NCBI RefSeq assembly: GCF_000143415.4
Contig: NW_003314443.1
Coordinates: 1-64,000 of the forward strand
Direction: 5' to 3'
DNA length: 64,000 nt
Origin: Selaginella moellendorffii
Taxonomy: Eukaryota > Streptophyta > Lycopodiopsida > Selaginellales > Selaginellaceae
The notes under the pieces were generated by a model. It was not told where the DNA came from and searched no databases. It saw only the letters and a program-made list of their open reading frames with translations. Numbering within the stretch: the first letter of the stretch is position 1; each line of letters opens with the position of its first letter. Positions 46,318-57,302 of the stretch are shown here, in pieces. The position numbers and the translations under genes are program-made.

Positions 46318-46990
46318 GGTAGCATCTGTAACGTTATGCGGCTGTAGAGTGGCTGTTGCCTGATGCATTCTTGAAACACTTTGCTCTCTTTAACAGAAGA
46401 AACAGTCTGTTGTAACACACAAAGCTTAGACATTTTTCACCCCAAAAGGAAAGAAATATACCTTGAGGTATAGCCTGAAGCCGTGTCCCACAACTTGACG
46501 CCCAAGGAAGTTAATCACCCATGTCGGAACAAGGTCGAGCTTAAGGTCCAGGTGCATTACTGCTCTGTAAAAGAAGTAGTGACTATCTTAAGAAGAAAAC
46601 AAAAAAAAAAAAAAAAAACTAATAGCGTACCTTATGTAGCATTTCTCGTCGCTAATCTTCTGGAGGATGAATCCACCGTTGGCTTCCATGCGAATGACGC
46701 CTTCTTTTGGAGGAGGCAAATGAGAAGCATTAAAACCATGGATGGTCTCCTTGACGGTAGTCTCTGCTTCCTGGGGGACCTGGCAAATCACCACCATTGG
46801 AGTGAATATAATAACAAAAGCGGCACAGTGATTGATAGCTTAACTGTTCGCAAGCAGCCAACCACGGCATCCAATTCAGGTAGCTCCAGTTCGAAAGACG
46901 TGACCAGCATTTCTCTTGTCGCAAACGGCCATGGAACCTTGCACTTGGCAAGAGCTTGTAGAATTTAAACACGGGATGGAGGACCACCAG
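46318..46990 (-). pseudogene. START-domain (polyketide cyclase/lipid transport) gene fragment
   Basis: Three spliced pieces keep one frame. Up to 46,631: KETIHGFNASHLPPPKEGVI through SDEKCYI. Exon 46,564-46,462: AVMHLDLKLDLVPTWVINFL then GRQVVGHGFRLYLK. From 46,385: SKVFQECIRQQPLYSRI. These are the last strands and helix of a plant START-like lipid-binding protein (DLKLDLVP..LINF..RQ..G.GF.LY). The 5' half of the gene is missing. The piece occurs only in unit copy 3, between A'' and B'', with its introns, so it was picked up as genomic DNA. A 20-bp A run (46,600) lies in the intron. Confidence 0.68.
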
Positions 46991-47628
46991 CGTTGTGGCT
47001 TTTGGATTGATCAGCAGGGCACAAGGGATATACGTTGCAGTGAAAGCATTGCTTTCCCACAGTTCATCTTTCGCCCTTTTTGCTCTAAATACTCTTGTTG
47101 TGGACAGCCACCTTTTGGCCCCGAGTACTTTCCATGCATTGCCCCCTCTTCTTCACACAGGGTGTGACTTGAAATTTCATGGATTTTTTCTTGTTGCTGC
47201 TAGGAACAAGCATCAAACTTGGATAGAACACGACAAGAAAGCCCCTTGATGAAATCTCAAGCTCCCCAGGATTTGAAAGAACAGAGAAGTACCTCCAGCC
47301 TTGTACTCTTAACTTTGCTGCTAATCAAGAGTGTGCCTGGATCAATTTAATCTTCAATGCTCAAACAAGCCATCTTCGGACATTCAGTCGTTGGATGCAG
47401 GGAAACCTTGTTTCTCAAAAGAAGAAAAGGTAGGTTATCCCAGGGATTCAGTGGTGAAATCTTCATTCCATAATGGTTTCTTTCTTGAGCTTCACAACCG
47501 GATGACAGCCTTATAAAACGTTCCCACGGGTTTAGAAAGGATGCTTAGAAATGAGCGAGAGCTTGCGCCGTTATGGTGAAGGTATGATATACGTTAAGAA
47601 GCAATTAGTGTCCGATTTGGACGGGAAC

Positions 47629-47711
47629 CTGATGGCCGGATATCTGGCTAGAATAAACAAATAGGTCACAGGTTCGAATCCACAGCCAGAGACCCAATCA
47701 AAATTTTTTGC
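47629..47711 (+). repeat. tRNA-like SINE, family 1
   Basis: GGTTCGAATCCACAGCCAG at 47,670-47,688, with a deletion of the ATATTGGCAA segment seen in the other copies; ends in AAAATTTTTTGC. Confidence 0.4.
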
Positions 47712-47727
47712 AACGCTTCTCCCTCCT

Positions 47728-47928
47728 TTGCATTTTGCAAGCTACTGTGATCAGAGTGAGCTCTTCTGCCTGCAGTCATCTCGGGATGAGAACTACTTGT
47801 CGTCCATAGCCCAAGACTACAGCATGTCCACGATCATGGAACACTTAAGATGCTTGGTGGATCTGCTGGGCAGATCTGGGAAGCTAGACAAGGCCAGTGT
47901 CGAGCCAAATTTCAGCGCTGGAGAATGA
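47728..47928 (+). pseudogene. PPR E-domain fragment (B'' copy)
   Basis: SMSTIMEHLRCLVDLLGRSG then KLDKASVEP. It is uninterrupted and without the 78-bp duplication of the 15.6 kb copy, giving the ancestral form. Confidence 0.55.
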
Positions 47929-49440
47929 AAGAGTGGGGAAAAGTCCGATGCTAGTGCAGCTCCAACCATTCTTCTCAATCCCTGTCGATTACACTCAAAG
48001 GAATGTCCCCGAATGAGGCTCGAATGTGCTCTTGGCACAAGTGATCCAGGCCACAGAGTCGACTAGCGCGTGGATCTCCCCCGGATCGGCATTGATAGCT
48101 GCCAAGAGAAATAACTGGATGCTCGAAAAAAGAGTAACAAGGGCAAATGCCGCGATCGCAATCTTCCACGAGAAAGAACCTCGATCTTTCATCTTCTGGA
48201 AGATTTCCAGCGCCCGCACTTTCCATACCTTTCTATGACCAGATTAGCAAGGAACCTCGAGGCCGCTGGAGACGATTTTCCTCGTGGATGCGCCTTCCCC
48301 CTCCCAGATCTGTGCTCACCGCATTCTCGCCCAGGCGCCCACCGCTGGAGATCGCTCCTCCTTCCTGCAAATCTTCGCTGGATGGCACCTCCTCGTCAAG
48401 GCTCAAGAACGATGCCATGGAAAACCACCGCCATTGCCATTATACGCTACTGCTGCACATTTTCGATCCAGGGGGCTCTTTACCCGGGCGGTCTGCTGCT
48501 GCCGGGCGTGCTCTATGAGTCGAGCAGCATGGTCTTTCTTCTCAGTCTCAGACATCTTCAAACTAGGCTCACAAGCACAAGCACTGCTTTTCCGCGGTAT
48601 GTATGGTTCTTCTCGTGCTCATTTTGTTTATACTCTTGTCCAGTCCAGATCGCTTCATTCCTCGTCTTCGCCACCCTTTGGCCTCGAGCATTTTCCAAGA
48701 TAAAATGGAGGCCTGTAGTTCATCAACATCCAAGGCGTGGAGTGACCACAACGCAACTTGTGATGAGATGAGTTGGTGACCTGGTATACGTTTTTTGTGT
48801 TATGCCATCTGCTCTTTGGAAACTTTTGAGAAAGCTTGCTCTGAGCTGATTGAGTTTGAGCTTGGTCAAGGCTCTCACAGGTTTATTGGATCTCTGGTGC
48901 AACCCTGGAGTTTTGTTTGCGGGTGAGTAAGCTTTCACGGTTTCAGAGCAATATATTATATTATTGCCAAGAGAAGGCATCAAAACTTGGAGCTCCAGAG
49001 TCTCATGCCCCGAGGATTTGAAAGGATCCAAACCTATGGACCTCCAGCTTGGACAACCAAGTGAAAAATAGATTCCCGGGACCATGGTGCCTAGATCAAA
49101 TCAAACTCGAGCTCAGACAAGCCATCTTCCAGAACAATATCTTAAACGGATGTTGCTGGTTCTTGTTGCAGCATACTTATACTTTGTTTCTCAAAAATAG
49201 CTTCTCCATCAGCTGCTTGCTCAGATTGAGATGCAGAGTCCATCCAACCCGTTTTGTTTGCCATGGCCTCGCCAGAGCATGGAGAAAGTGAGAGTTTCAT
49301 TCCATCAGGAAGAGAATGGTTTCTTTCTTGAGCTTGACAGCAGCAACGCGCTGCGCGCCATGCGCCCACAAAACGAAAATCTCTTGCGCCGCTGTTTACA
49401 TTATGGTATACGTTAAGAAGCAATTAGTGTACACTTTGGA

Positions 49441-49532
49441 CGGGAACCTGATGGCCGGATATCTGGCTAGAATAAAAAAATATGTTGGCACAGGTTTGAA
49501 CCCACAGCCAGAGACCCAATCAAATTTTTTTG
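49441..49532 (+). repeat. tRNA-like SINE, family 1
   Basis: B box decayed to GGTTTGAACCC; the A-box side (TATCTGGCTAGAAT) is intact. Ends in a T run. Confidence 0.4.
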
Positions 49533-50182
49533 TATGAACGAGGGATTTCTCTTCTCCGCAAAGTCGCTCTCGGCAGCGTTGCTGGAGCTAAATCTTCTCT
49601 CGTGCCGATCCCCCCGAATGATCCACGCCGCAGCGCCGGGTTCAGGCTCTTGGTTCGCGCGATATTCCCTTTCGCTGGCAAATGCGAGCAGCAAGAACAG
49701 GGCATTCGATCGATGCGGCGTCAATCTTGTTCGATTAGGAGTTCCGTGATCGTCTCCTGGAACGCGATGGTCACCGCGTATGTGGCGGCATCCCGCATCC
49801 GAGAGTGAGAGTGTATCTCAGAGCGCCATGGAACTCGATGATAATGGCGCTCGCGCAGCAGGGGCAAATTGTGGCAGCGAAATCGAGCTTGGGCAAAAAC
49901 GCCGGCCAAGGATCTGGTGTCCTGGACGAATCTACTGCCCAGAATGACAGGACGTTCCATGGGTTCCCCTTCCAGCAGTGAATAGCAGACCACCTCCAAA
50001 GAAATCTTTGATTTCATGCCGGATGAAGACGGTATTGATTCGGCCAGTAGCTGCTCTCCAGGATCCGCGCGTGGATCCTCTGGCCTCGCAGACCCTGGAT
50101 GTCGTCCACGTGGACAATCAGATGGATTCCAAATCTTGTTTTTCAAATAAGAGGTGCTGAAATAATATTTTGTTATCTGCCA

Positions 50183-50262
50183 GTGTTCATGGCTTTGTGG
50201 TTATAGCATGCACGCTGTAATGTTCTATTGTGAAGGGTTGCTGGGTTCGATTCCCATTTTCA
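50183..50262 (+). repeat. tRNA-like element, family 2
   Basis: Identical in the A-box and B-box regions to the 18.05 kb copy, but the last bases (CGCCTCGA) are replaced by TTTCAATTAAG. Confidence 0.45.
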
Positions 50263-50387
50263 ATTAAGAATAGTACGGTGTTAGGCACTACAAACGTCAA
50301 GTTGATGGATCTCGAGATCCAATTCTGCAGCTAGGATTAGTAGCATACGAATGGTTGTGAGTTTCACCACAACCATTCGAGTTTCTC

Positions 50388-50887
50388 CAAGTAGTCCAGC
50401 CCATGTGCCACAAATCTCGCCTTGTAGCACTCAATGCTTCCATCAGCGTTGTACTTTTTTGGATGAGACGAGCTTTCTGCGAGCTGGAAGTTCAACCAGC
50501 GACAAGTGTTGTTTTTCTGGAGAGAATCATACTCCTCCTGCATAGCTGCCTGCCAGTGCTCAGCTTCTGGTCCGTGTAGAGCCGCCTGGGGACCGAGAGA
50601 GGAGCTGATCACAGTACTTCTCTTCCTTCTCCGAGTAGTCCAGCCCATGTGCCACAAATCTCGCCTTGTAGCACTCAATGCTTCCATCAGCATTGTACTT
50701 TTTCTTAAACAACCACTTGGATGAGACGAGCTTTCTGCGAGCTGGAAGTTCAACCAGCGACAAGTGTTGTTTTTCTGGAGAGAATCATACTCCTCCTGCA
50801 TAGCTGCCTGCCAGTGCTCAGCTTCTGGTCCATGTAGAGCCGCCTGGGGACCGAGAGAGGAGCTGATCACAGTACTTCTCTTCCTTC
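50388..50887 (-). pseudogene. Copia reverse transcriptase start, tandemly duplicated
   Basis: Each unit (about 240-255 bp, 50,388-50,626 and 50,627-50,887) encodes EAEHWQAAMQEEYDSLQKNN and NADGSIECYKARFVAHGLDY, the N-terminal block of copia reverse transcriptase. The right unit also encodes VSSKWLFKKK, which the left one has lost. Catalytic YVDD was never reached in either. Confidence 0.8.
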
Positions 50888-51361
50888 GACACCTCCTCTG
50901 ACGACTCCACAGGCCATAGCGGCTGCCTCAAGCACCAATGAACAGCCAGATCTTTCCACGCTTATGGCTGACCTGTTCGTTGGCAATGAGTTATATCAAG
51001 ATGCCACCACTCCTCCCAGCATTCCCAAGCTACCACCTCCTCCAGCCGGCACAGGTGACATGCTCGGGTCGTGTCGTGAAACCATCTCTTAAAGCCAAGG
51101 AGGCGATGCCTATAGGAAAGTGTGCCTACTTCTGGGCTCTGTCGGCTCCACCTGCCTCTCTGGATCCCCAGCCGTGTCACCACTGCTGTGCCGGCTGGAG
51201 GAGGAGGTAGCTTGTAAATGCTGGGAGGAGTGGTGGCATCTTGATATAACTCATCGCCAACGAACAGATCAGCCACAAGCGTGGAAAGATCTGTCTGTTC
51301 ATTGAGGAGGCAGCTGCTGTGGCCTGTGGAGTCGTCAGAGGAGGTGTCAAAGGAAGAGAAG
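50876..51361. repeat. Foldback (inverted repeat) inside the copia element
   Basis: Arms of about 176 bp (50,876-51,054 and 51,186-51,361), about 90% alike, are separated by a 131-bp loop. Both arms encode MN(S/R)QIFPRLW and SLAMSYIKMPPLLPAF on opposite strands. The duplicated piece is the linker between integrase and reverse transcriptase. Confidence 0.85.
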
Positions 51362-52373
51362 TACTGTAATCAGCTCCTCCTTCAGGCGCTCCTTCAGCAA
51401 CTCCTCCTGGCTCTGCAGCGGCTGGATTATCTGGTGCTGGGTGGAGATGTGGAACGTCGTCCAAAATCTCAGAAAGATCCACCAGAGATGGTGGAGAAAC
51501 AGGAGGGAGTCTCAGGGTATCTCGATAAAGATGAGCTTCATCAAACACCACATCTCGGCTCACCACCAGTTTCCTGCGCTGGCAGTTATAGAGTCGATAG
51601 GCTTTTACCTGGGTGTGATAGCCCATGAAGATGCATTTCTCGCTCTTGGGATCCAGCTTCCGCCGCTGAACATCGGGGATGTGGGCGTAGGCTAAGCAAC
51701 CAAACACCCTCAAGTGCCCTAATTTGGGGCGCTTCCCAGTCCATACTTGAAACGGCACCTGTCCTGTGGAATGTGTTGGCAGCCGGTTCCGGAGATACAC
51801 TGCTGTGTTGAGTGCCTCTCCCCAAAACACCTTGGGCATGCCAGCGTGCTGGAGAAGGCAGCGTACACAGTCCATAAGTGTCCTGTTCAGGCGCTCGGCG
51901 ACCCCATTCTGCTGCGAGGTGTGGGCTGCGGTGTACTCGTGGTGGATGCCAGCCTGAGCAAGAAATGCCAGAAACTCCTTGCTCATATACTCACCGCCGC
52001 CATCTGAACGTAGTGTCCGGATGGTACAGCCAGTGGCATTTTCTGCCCAGCTTTTGTAGACCTGGAAGTGATGGTAGACCTCTCCCTTGTGTGCCATGAG
52101 AACAGCCACCACATAGCGTGAGTAGTCGTCAATGAACAAAAAGAAGTACCGCTTGTGACTGAGAGTTGCTTCTGGCACATGGCACACATCCGTGTGTACC
52201 AGCTGAAGAAATCCTGAGGCGCCATCTTCTGGACTTCTGCGTGGAAAGGGTAGTCTTGGCTGCTTCCCCAGTTGGCACGTCTCACATACTCCCAGTTTGG
52301 CCGGCACCGGTGAGGGTAAAGTCATTAGCAAGCTTGTGGCTAGCAAGTAGCTGGATGTCGTGAGAATTGGCAT
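51177..52373 (-). pseudogene. Copia integrase
   Basis: Zinc-binding end CETCQLGKQ, then the core: Asp in LVHTDVCHVP, Asp in LRSDGGGEYMSKEFLAFLAQ, Glu in SQQNGVAERLNRTLMDCVR, and the GKRPKLGHLRVFGCLAY block. The catalytic triad is present. The frame is separated from gag-protease by a small frameshift near 52,300 and runs into the foldback at its 3' end. Confidence 0.88.
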
Positions 52374-53730
52374 GCCCTAGCCGAGCGTGCCAGAGCTGGA
52401 AAGAGTTGGCAGCCCAGGAGTTGGGGCGAATTGCAAGCAAATGCCCCTGCTCGTGAGTTGAGAGGATCAACTGAGCATTGAGCTTGTAGAGAGTCTCAGC
52501 TCGTCTACCAAAAGCTACTGGATGGCCAGTCTCGTCAAAGATGGTGCATCCGTCTGCATTGAAGAGTGTTGAGAAGCCTTGATCTGCTGCTACACCAACT
52601 GAGAACACTGTCTGTCCTGCTTCTGATACGTAGTAGACCTGGTTCACAAGCTTCTCAACTCCACTCTCCCACTTTATGATGACCGTTCCTTGTCCTTCCA
52701 CTGTTAAGGGGCATTTGTCTCCTACAAAGACTTGCTTCTCCTGCTCCAATGGCCAGTACTTGTGAAAAGCTCTCTTCAATGGTGTGAGGTGCATCAAGGC
52801 TCCAGAATCCATCCAGAGCACTTCGGCTTCGGACACAGTGGATGAAGATGCAGCGAGCGTCATCATCAACATCGTGTCAGGTTGGCGTGAAGAAGAGCTT
52901 CTTTCAGCGCGAGCTTTCTCTGTGGCTTTCTTGATCTGGCATTCACGCTCCACGTGGCCAGCTTTGCCGCAGTAGTTACATGGGCCCTTGCGTTTTTTAT
53001 TGGTTGCAGGGCTGGGAGAAGGGCTCTTTTGTCCTCGAACAGGGTCATCTCGTTTCTTCCCACCCGATTGCTTTCCCATGATCAAGGCCTGCTCCACCCG
53101 AGCAGCCTGAGAGGGCGCCTTTGTCTCCGCTCGTTCTGCTTTCGTTCTTCCTCGATCAGGTCCGAGTAGAGAGTCCAAGTCCTTTCCAGGCACAGCCGAG
53201 AGCATCGATGCGAAAGGTTGGAGATCAGGGGAGACAGAGCTCAGAAGGAATGCCTTAGCTTGATCAATGGTGATTGCCGCTTCCGCGTCCTTCAGCTCAG
53301 TGATCATTGCTTTAAACTTTCCAATGTAAGTGGCCATGGTGTCATCAGGTTGCATTCTCATCGTGAAGAACCTTTGTGTTAGCACCACCTTAGCATTGGC
53401 AGCTTTGGCAACGAAGATTTGTGTAAGGGATGTCCAGTTCTGGTGGGCTGTTTTGGTAAGGTCAAGGAAATGAACGAATTCATCCTCAAGACCTAACCCG
53501 ATGACAGAGAGCGCTTTTCGATTCTTGGAGTCCCAGTCGAGCCGTTGGGTTACATCCGCAGCAGCCGGACGTTGAGTCGTTCCATCCACTATAGGCCAGC
53601 AGCCCTTGGCCAAAAGGATAAGCTGTACTTTTGTTTTCCAAGTCCAGAAATTCTGTCCCGTGAACTTTTGGAGAAGTTTCTCCCAGCCCCCAGAGTCCCA
53701 AGAATTTCCTGCTGCGTTAGCAGAAGACAT
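52282..53730 (-). CDS. Copia gag and protease
   Basis: 482 residues starting MSSANAAGNSWDSGGWEKL. Gag (UBN2-like, NFWTWKTKVQLILLAKGCW) is followed by a CCHC knuckle (CNYCGKAGHVEREC, near residue 255), a retropepsin motif (WMDSGALMHLTP, near 320) and the pre-integrase domain (LWHARLGHANSHD). The start is fixed by an ATG shortly after the leader. Uninterrupted, so this insertion is probably younger than R1. Confidence 0.88.
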   Translation of the reverse strand: MSSANAAGNSWDSGGWEKLLQKFTGQNFWTWKTKVQLILLAKGCWPIVDGTTQRPAAADVTQRLDWDSKNRKALSVIGLGLEDEFVHFLDLTKTAHQNWTSLTQIFVAKAANAKVVLTQRFFTMRMQPDDTMATYIGKFKAMITELKDAEAAITIDQAKAFLLSSVSPDLQPFASMLSAVPGKDLDSLLGPDRGRTKAERAETKAPSQAARVEQALIMGKQSGGKKRDDPVRGQKSPSPSPATNKKRKGPCNYCGKAGHVERECQIKKATEKARAERSSSSRQPDTMLMMTLAASSSTVSEAEVLWMDSGALMHLTPLKRAFHKYWPLEQEKQVFVGDKCPLTVEGQGTVIIKWESGVEKLVNQVYYVSEAGQTVFSVGVAADQGFSTLFNADGCTIFDETGHPVAFGRRAETLYKLNAQLILSTHEQGHLLAIRPNSWAANSFQLWHARLGHANSHDIQLLASHKLANDFTLTGAGQTGSM

Positions 53731-53975
53731 TCTATCTATTAATCTAAGAATAGGTTAAACAGAGAATTTAGAAAGGACAGCGTGGAGAAGAATCGTGAAA
53801 AACTCGGCCGCAACAAGGGCAGGCTGGGCAAAGAGCTTGTTGGCGCTTTCGTTCCTGGATCTTCCGCTCCACCTGCGCCAGCACTGCCAAAGCCCTCGCG
53901 CGCTCCTGAGCCAAGGGTTCCTGGCCCCTTTGATTCTTCATCTGCCACTGTCCTCTGGCCATTAGATCGTTCGCT

Positions 53976-53987
53976 GCTCCGATACCA
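53976..53987 (-). other. Copia primer-binding site
   Basis: The minus strand reads TGGTATCGGAGC right after a CA end (53,989-53,988), close to the TGGTATCAGAGC site complementary to initiator tRNA-Met. Confidence 0.75.
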
Positions 53988-54285
53988 TGTGGTATTATGA
54001 AACGGTGTTGTGTTATTATTATGACGGTTGATACATGGTTAAATGTATGGGTTTATCGTGACGATCTGTGGCGGCGTCTGGATCGCTCACGTGGCTGTGT
54101 GCTGACGTGGTCTTGTTCACTCCCACAGAAACAGAGAACTGCTTGCCTTGAGGAAAACTTCACATGCATGGACATACAGCATATCCACATCTCCCACGTG
54201 ATGAAGGCGATAATCATGAAGGACCTTGAGCGAGACAATGAGTAGGCTGGGCCAGTGAGTGCAACACCAACAAGGACGCCAACAA
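53988..54285 (-). repeat. Probable copia 5' LTR
   Basis: The 3' edge is set by the CA next to the primer site. The outer edge is a guess at a TGTTG-type start near 54,270-54,290. No second LTR exists in the window to confirm it. Confidence 0.35.
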
Positions 54286-54383
54286 CACAGCACTAATAAT
54301 CCAAACTGCATTTATACATCCATCAGTTTCATGCTTCAAGATGGGCACCATAGATAGATTTCGACTAATGCCGACCTTTTATT

Positions 54384-55259
54384 TTAAAATTTTTTCACAG
54401 TGTTTGTGGCCCAAGCAGCATAAAGTTTACCTGGGCTGGACTTAAACACATGATAGAGCACCACATTTCTATCTCTTTGCATAGTCACAAATGCATAGCA
54501 TGGTCCATCACAGAACTTATCTAGTGACCATATAACAGCCTGACTTGGGGTTTCTTTGACAACCATGTTCCCATTAAGTTCGACTGTGAGATAGCAATCG
54601 ACTCCTCTCCCACACACCCCATTCGTCCAAACTTGCCTTCGGCCGGCCTCATTCAAAGACAAGCTACAATCATCCTGGAGCTTGAATGTGTAGATCAAAT
54701 TCGGGGACTGAAGCTCAAAATTTCGACGAAGACCATTGTAGAAGATGTTGTCCAGCGTTGTCAATTTCGCTTGGCAATCACCTCGATTGCTTCCAAGTAG
54801 AATCTTCGTTTGGCTGTGAAGTGTTTCCATCTGTTGATTTGGTGCTATGCGATATTGGACTCCAAACATCTCGGAGACTGCAAGCATGCTGCTGGCTAGA
54901 AAAACTTGCATTTGACCTCTTGTATACATTACTAAGGATCGGATGATCGCTTTGATAACAAGGCCTCTCACGCTGATGGTGTTACCTGGATTGACATGGC
55001 AGAAATCCAGATTCGGGCCTGTATGATAAGCCAAGATGACGATGTCGATCACAACGTTATTTGTCACAGTGATTTGATCAACATAAGCGCGTCCACTTTC
55101 ATAGTAAGTATCATCACCGAACATAATCAGATTATCAATCACTGCATCTAGAATCATATTGACATCGGCTGGTGTTATAGCATTGTGCTGGTCAGAGAAT
55201 TCCCAGCGCATGGCTTGAACAACACTAAAATAGAAAAAAAGTGCTGAAATGAACTTCAT
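54384..55259 (-). CDS. Secreted protein with C-terminal bulb-type lectin-like domain
   Basis: A single exon encodes 291 residues. The chosen ATG (55,259) gives a signal peptide, MKFISALFFYFSVVQA. Residues about 17-185 (WEFSDQHNAITPADVNMILD, VSEMFGVQYRIAPNQQ) match no family I know. From about 186, YTFKLQDDCSLSLNEAGRRQ, DCYLTVELNGNMVVKE, and FVTMQRDRNVVLYHVF followed by LYAAWATNT form a B-lectin (GNA-like) domain. In this fold the QxDxNxVxY signature binds mannose, and MQRDRNVVLY keeps its Q, D, N, V and Y. Several Cys residues suggest disulfides. The protein is probably extracellular or vacuolar; a defence role is inference. The frame is intact although it lies among dead transposons. Only about 100 bp separate its stop from the copia LTR. 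Confidence 0.68.
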   Translation of the reverse strand: MKFISALFFYFSVVQAMRWEFSDQHNAITPADVNMILDAVIDNLIMFGDDTYYESGRAYVDQITVTNNVVIDIVILAYHTGPNLDFCHVNPGNTISVRGLVIKAIIRSLVMYTRGQMQVFLASSMLAVSEMFGVQYRIAPNQQMETLHSQTKILLGSNRGDCQAKLTTLDNIFYNGLRRNFELQSPNLIYTFKLQDDCSLSLNEAGRRQVWTNGVCGRGVDCYLTVELNGNMVVKETPSQAVIWSLDKFCDGPCYAFVTMQRDRNVVLYHVFKSSPGKLYAAWATNTVKKF

Positions 55260-56572
55260 CTTCACAAAGGAGAATGATTAATCAAAAGTCAAAAAAGATA
55301 AATTACTTAATAAGGTTAAAATGCAATAATTGCTGCTTTGACTTTTAAGAGACAATGCCAATAAAACAAAAGAAATAAGTGCTAACAAACTTCAACGACT
55401 AGCTTCTAGCTGCTTTTGTTTGAAGCCTTTCCATTGCTTGTGGTCATATGTTTTAAAAACAGCAACTTTGTTCCTTCCTTTACATATACTGTGAGATGAG
55501 CAATAATGTACTTCACGCTTGCACCATTTACCAAGTGTAGTTGTAGTTATTCAGTGGATCTTGAGCCACAATGTCTGGCTTTATGCAATCAACCCACCAG
55601 CCCTGTTTCTTTGGAATTTTATACCTTTTTTTTTATATATGATTAAATATATTTATGAAAGAAAACAGATTTACAATAAATTACCTTAAATAACCTTATG
55701 CCAGCTGCCCTAAGAAACCATTTGGTGGTCACGACCATTCCTTCTTTTCATCCATTGGTTTGTGAATAAAAACAAAAATAAGAAATATTAGAGATGTGTT
55801 ATCAATGTTAAATGTAAAAGAAAGATGTTTTCATCACTTGGGATATAATAAATATTAGTTTATAAATGATGCTTGTTTTTTTTAATTCTTGTTTAGTATT
55901 ATTTATGAATCCAATTGATCAGTAATTATAATTATTTATAAACACAAGATTAGATGAGAATAAAAAAATAGTATTTTAGGGTTTAAGTTTAAAATTATAA
56001 AAAAATATTCAAGAAAGTTTAAATATTTTACAGGTATATTCACTACCGCCAAAAATGAAGAGTAATATAACATTTGTTCATATAGAGAGCTTGGACAATA
56101 ATGCATTTCCATGCGAGTCATTCTAATAGCTAGAGATCAAACTCCAGCAACACTATTGGATTAGAGATATTCCCTATGCATAACTTCATCTGAAAGAACT
56201 AATGTTTTGCATTTTAACTTATGAGCTGAGCAAAATGGCAATTTAATTGCAATGTAAAATAAGCTAGTGCAGTGTATGTGGTTTTCACCCTTTATCCTAT
56301 GGTGATTTACTATAGGCTAATTACAAAGTGGAACCTAAACCCTTCATATACCACATATCACATGCCATATGTCCAAAGATATTAGAGTGAAATCTAAATT
56401 TCAAAGCCTTGGGCCATTGAATGAAAGAATGGAGCTAAATTTCTAAGCAAGGAGCAAAACAACAAAGGAACTAAAACATAAAGTGACTCTCGAGTGTATA
56501 GTTTAAAGAGCAAAGGGATAAGAGCATGGAGCAACTTAGAATAGTTTTAAAGTATCCAACATCCCAATGCTA
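55260..56572. other. AT-rich gap without recognisable genes
   Basis: About 1.3 kb with AT runs and TTTATAA motifs like those at 7.6 kb (for example ATCCAATTGATCAGTAATTA near 55,910). The upstream region of the lectin gene is included. No open frame over 61 codons, no domain. Confidence 0.55.
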
Positions 56573-56904
56573 AGACTAACATGCAAAACAGAGTCAAATG
56601 AAGTTTAACACTATTTCAATATATTAGTGGCCTAATGCAAGGATATAGATACTCCACCAACTAGCATGATGTAAAACTTGGGTTTAGACCCAGACCACAT
56701 ATAAAATAAAGACAGGAACATAAGCAAGAGCTATACTATGCCTTAGGTTAGTTGGCTATGCCTAACCTACTTATTATCCCTACTACCCCACTAAGCAAAG
56801 AGCAAAGGAACTAGAATATAAATGTAAGGAACCAACTCTCTGATGATTACAGCTTATTTCGACAGTGCTTTCTAGGTGTTGTAGGCTAAAAGATCCTCGA
56901 AAGT

Positions 56905-57174
56905 ATGATTAAAATAACAAAGAGTTCATCGGATGGGACTGAGTCTGAGATTGAGTCCAAAACCGACTCTGAGACCGAGTTTGACAATGTGGCAACAAAA
57001 CACTTCTTGTCACAGCCCGGCCTGAGAAGGAAACAAGGTCGGTGGGCCAATGCTTTGGCCGAGTTTGATTGCGAGATTCTGTACAAACCTGGGAAGAGCA
57101 ACATCGTGGCAGATGTGCTAAGTCGAAAAGCAAGCTTGAAGTTGGCAATATCCAGCGCGACAGCAACCTTTTAG
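56905..57174 (+). pseudogene. Chromovirus RNase H end
   Basis: An unrelated acidic start (TESEIESKTDSETEFDNV) leads into GRWANALAEFDCEILYKPGK followed by SNIVADVLSRK, the end of a gypsy RNase H. Stop after SATATF. Confidence 0.65.
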
Positions 57175-57302
57175 GATGATATGCGGACCGCATATGAGAA
57201 TGATGGTCTAGCACAAGAAGTGTTGCTGAGGAATCTAGAGGCATGGGAAGCTCACCAGAGAGGTGAGCTGCCAACGGAAAAGAAAATGGGCTCTAACACT
57301 TC

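Larger units (their letters stand above)
46991..50285 (+). repeat. Duplicated unit, segment B'' (copy 3)
   Basis: It matches 14,985-18,150. The PPR region before VAFGLIS is missing. It breaks off at GGTGTTAGG, where the copia remnant starts. It includes the DYW remnant VAFGLISRAQGIYVAVKALL (46,996-47,055), family 1 SINEs and an unrecognised frame at 48,235-48,771. Confidence 0.83.
50286..53988 (-). mobile_element. 3'-truncated Ty1/copia-type retrotransposon
   Basis: Minus-strand order is primer site, gag, protease, integrase, then the first part of reverse transcriptase, which is the copia order (integrase before reverse transcriptase). Most of reverse transcriptase, RNase H and the 3' LTR are missing: the element ends at about 50,286 against segment B''. 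Damage includes a frameshift between gag-protease and integrase, a foldback and a tandem duplication. Confidence 0.88.

Noticed and set aside
46483-46968. 161-codon plus-strand frame
   Set aside because: It is antisense to the START-domain exons, which have homology and matching splice sites on the minus strand; it also crosses an A-run intron.
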